Part shown: positions 15,343-16,758 of the stretch, one piece after another
Layout: every line of letters starts with the position of its first letter
How positions within the stretch are numbered: the first letter of the stretch is position 1
Assembly: GCA_023389545.1 (NCBI GenBank)
Contig: JAEWEI010000198.1
Coordinates: 1-16,758, forward strand
Source: Actinomycetes bacterium
Lineage (GTDB): Bacteria; Actinomycetota; Actinomycetes; Actinomycetales; Cellulomonadaceae
Length of the DNA stretch: 16,758 nt
Reading direction: 5' to 3'
Program-made: the position numbers and the translations under genes
The notes under the pieces: model-generated
The model's input: only the letters and a program-made list of their open reading frames with translations
Databases searched by the model: none
What the model was told of the DNA's origin: nothing

Positions 15343-15348
15343 TAGGGT
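15343..15348 (+). promoter_or_regulatory. -10 element of a predicted leaderless promoter, YbjN B/C operon
   Basis: TAGGGT ends six bases before the ATG at 15355, the same geometry as at four other genes here. Its AGGG could alternatively act as a weak ribosome binding site. A TTGGCG at 15317-15322 is 20 bases away, too far for a normal -35. Confidence 0.5.
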
Positions 15349-15354
15349 TTCGCC

Positions 15355-15951
15355 ATGGGTTTCTTCCGGGACCGTCGGCTCGGCCGGTGGCTCGGGCTAC
15401 CGCCGGAGAGCGGCCGGCGCGGGCCCGATGGCGGCGCCGACGACATAGCCGAGCACGCCGCACTACACGACCAGGTCACCGACCTCCTCGCACGCGAACT
15501 GGGCGCGCAGGGGGTCGACACCCCCACCCCGGTGTCGACCGAGCGCATCGCCCAGTGGTTCGTCCGCAACGACTTCAGCTACTTCGTCGACAGCGACGGC
15601 GACCTCGGCGGGCTGTGGCGCGGACGGCTCTTCTACTTCTTCCTGTTCGGCGAGGAGTCGGAGATCCTGCAGGTGCGCGGCCAATGGAACCGCGAGGTCG
15701 CGATCGAGCGACTCGAGGAGGTGCTGGACGCCTGCAACGAGTGGAACGCCGATCGCATCTGGCCCAAGGCCTACGTGCGGGTGCGTGACAACGGCATGGT
15801 CCACGTCATCACCGAGGTCGCCACCGACCTCGAGCACGGCGTCACCGACGAGCAGCTCAACCAGCTGCTGTTCTGCGGCCTGAGCACCGGCAGCATGTTC
15901 TTCGACGCGATCGACGAGCTGTACCCCGACCCGGCGGGGGTGGCCCCGTGA
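15355..15951 (+). CDS. YbjN-domain protein B
   Basis: A 198-residue YbjN-family protein paralogous to its two neighbours. After an N-terminal extension of about 60 residues, basic then acidic, the YbjN core runs from about 61 to 190. It has YFVDSDGDLGGLW (76-88), a hydrophobic FYFFLFG strand, SEILQVRGQWNREV (102-115), WNADRIWPKAYVR (130-142) and EVATDLEHGVTDEQL (154-168). The first four residues, MGFF, equal those of paralogue A. The stop overlaps the start of paralogue C (GTGA), so B and C are translationally coupled and probably made in fixed ratio. No catalytic residues or export signal are visible. Function unknown; a chaperone or adaptor role is inferred from the fold family only. Confidence 0.88.
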   Translation: MGFFRDRRLGRWLGLPPESGRRGPDGGADDIAEHAALHDQVTDLLARELGAQGVDTPTPVSTERIAQWFVRNDFSYFVDSDGDLGGLWRGRLFYFFLFGEESEILQVRGQWNREVAIERLEEVLDACNEWNADRIWPKAYVRVRDNGMVHVITEVATDLEHGVTDEQLNQLLFCGLSTGSMFFDAIDELYPDPAGVAP

Positions 15952-16481
15952 GCGCCCGCCCGCTGAGCGCCTGGATCTCGCGGGTGCTGGGCGCGCGCTC
16001 CCCCGCCAAGCACCACAGCCCGCGCTCCGACGTTGAGGTCCCGACCCCGCTCACCCGCGGCCGCGTGGCCGACTACCTGCGCGGGCGCGGCTACCAGTTC
16101 CTGGTGGACGACGACGGCGACCTCACCGGCACCTGGGACGGCAACAGGTTCTGGTTCCTGCTGCTCGGCGAGCATGAGGAGATCCTCCAGGTGCGGGGCC
16201 GCTGGCAGCGACAGCTCCCCCTCGAGCGCCGCAAGGCCGTCGCGTTGGCGATCAACGACTGGAACCGTGAGCGGATCTGGCCGAAGGTCTACGCCCGGGA
16301 GGAGGACGGGCTGCTCGCGCTGTACAGCGAGGTCTCCGCGGACTTGGAGCAGGGCGCCACCGACCTGCAGGTCGCCCAGCTCGTGGCGTGCGGGCTCGGC
16401 ACCGGGGTGCAGATGTTCTCGGCGTTGGACGCCCTGATCCCCCTGGACGACGCGCAACCCCCGGGAACGCCGAACGACTGA
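15948..16481 (+). CDS. YbjN-domain protein C
   Basis: A 177-residue third YbjN paralogue. The N-terminal 30 residues are basic and might form an amphipathic helix (LSAWISRVLGA). The core, about 34-165, repeats the family pattern: LVDDDGDLTGTWDG (52-65), WFLLLGEHEEILQVRGRW (69-86), WNRERIWPKVYAR (105-117) and EVSADLEQGATDLQV (128-142). The GTG start shares bases with the stop of B. The gene ends just before a compact hairpin and converges on miaB. The three proteins share the DGDL/I turn, the LQVRG strand and the WPK motif, so they arose by duplication. Function unknown; a heteromeric complex of the three is a reasonable but untested inference. Confidence 0.88.
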   Translation: MSARPLSAWISRVLGARSPAKHHSPRSDVEVPTPLTRGRVADYLRGRGYQFLVDDDGDLTGTWDGNRFWFLLLGEHEEILQVRGRWQRQLPLERRKAVALAINDWNRERIWPKVYAREEDGLLALYSEVSADLEQGATDLQVAQLVACGLGTGVQMFSALDALIPLDDAQPPGTPND

Positions 16482-16489
16482 CCGGTGAC

Positions 16490-16507
16490 CTCCGCCGAGC
16501 GGCGGAG
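16490..16507. terminator. terminator-like hairpin between YbjN C and miaB
   Basis: CTCCGCC (16490-16496) and GGCGGAG (16501-16507) form a perfect seven-pair stem with a GAGC loop. It fills most of the 46-base gap between two convergent genes and could stop transcription from both sides. No T-tract. Confidence 0.6.
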
Positions 16508-16527
16508 AGCCGGGCTGCCAGGAGCCG

Positions 16528-16758
16528 TCAGGCCCTGGTTGGCACGCCCAACGTCGGCAGGCCCAGCGTCACGGGGCCGGTGGGGCCGGATCCGCCCGTG
16601 CCACACCCGCTCGCCCCGGCGCCGTCGTGGCCGGACTCCTGCCCGGCCTCGCGCGCGGCCCACGCGTCCCCGGCGCGGGTGCGGCGCACCGCGAAGCGGG
16701 GCTCGGGGTCCAGTGCGGAGTCCGCGACCAGGTGGTACGGCGCCGCCCGCGTCACGGT
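16528..16758 (-). CDS. miaB: tRNA-2-methylthio-N6-dimethylallyladenosine synthase MiaB, C-terminal fragment
   Basis: The 3' end of a minus-strand gene that runs off the right edge of the window. The visible 76 residues contain the end of the TRAM domain and the actinobacterial tail: VTRAAPYHLVADS, then RRTRAGDAW, a glycine/serine-rich stretch and a closing LGLPTLGVP. This fits actinobacterial MiaB C-termini. The radical-SAM part lies outside the window. MiaB adds a methylthio group to i6A37 made by MiaA, and miaB close to miaA is conserved in actinobacteria, which supports the call. The apparent GTG at 16755 is an internal valine, not a start. The tail is poorly conserved, so the identification rests on the TRAM end and on context. 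Confidence 0.82.
   Translation of the reverse strand, partial: TVTRAAPYHLVADSALDPEPRFAVRRTRAGDAWAAREAGQESGHDGAGASGCGTGGSGPTGPVTLGLPTLGVPTRA

Overview
The window is high-GC, tightly packed DNA from an actinobacterium. Gene content and order best fit Micrococcales, perhaps a Cellulomonas-type organism; that placement is inferred from gene order and protein style, not from a marker gene. It carries the conserved actinobacterial block nrdR / LysM gene / lexA ... dinG-like / hflX ... dapF / miaA / LigB-like ... miaB. M. tuberculosis has a comparable block around Rv2718c-Rv2733c. I see no transposase, integrase, CRISPR array, rRNA or tRNA. No stretch over 300 bases lacks a gene.

Left part (1-3344): a small DUF5302 protein gene (minus) diverges from a YghZ-type aldo-keto reductase. 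A long-chain fatty acyl-CoA ligase follows, whose start sits just after a perfect inverted repeat that looks like a TetR-type operator.

SOS and nucleotide-metabolism part (3345-5863): nrdR and a membrane-anchored LysM protein read left, and lexA reads right. The region between the LysM gene and lexA holds two perfect LexA boxes, each followed by a degenerate copy. This makes a divergent, self-regulated SOS promoter. A small Rho_N/SAP-like protein follows lexA and ends at a strong hairpin facing ldh.

Middle part (5985-11957): L-lactate dehydrogenase, an XPD/DinG-family Fe-S helicase and the GTPase HflX lie in line on the minus strand. A RsmC-like methyltransferase diverges from hflX and converges, with overlapping ends, on a thioredoxin-like gene.

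Right part (11601-16758): LigB-like protein, miaA, dapF and the thioredoxin-like gene are chained by overlapping stop and start codons, so they form a translationally coupled minus-strand operon. Beyond it are three paralogous YbjN-domain genes, one minus and two overlapping plus, then the 3' end of miaB. MiaA and MiaB catalyse successive steps of tRNA A37 modification; DapF makes meso-diaminopimelate for cell wall and lysine.

Five genes (aldo-keto reductase, acyl-CoA ligase, methyltransferase, LigB-like, second YbjN) share one start architecture: a TA-N3-T hexamer exactly six bases before the start codon, the signature of leaderless transcripts. The best candidates for little-described biology are the YbjN triplet, the LigB-like protein lacking metal ligands, and the acyl-CoA ligase operator. 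I found no convincing exotic new system; most of the window is conserved housekeeping DNA.
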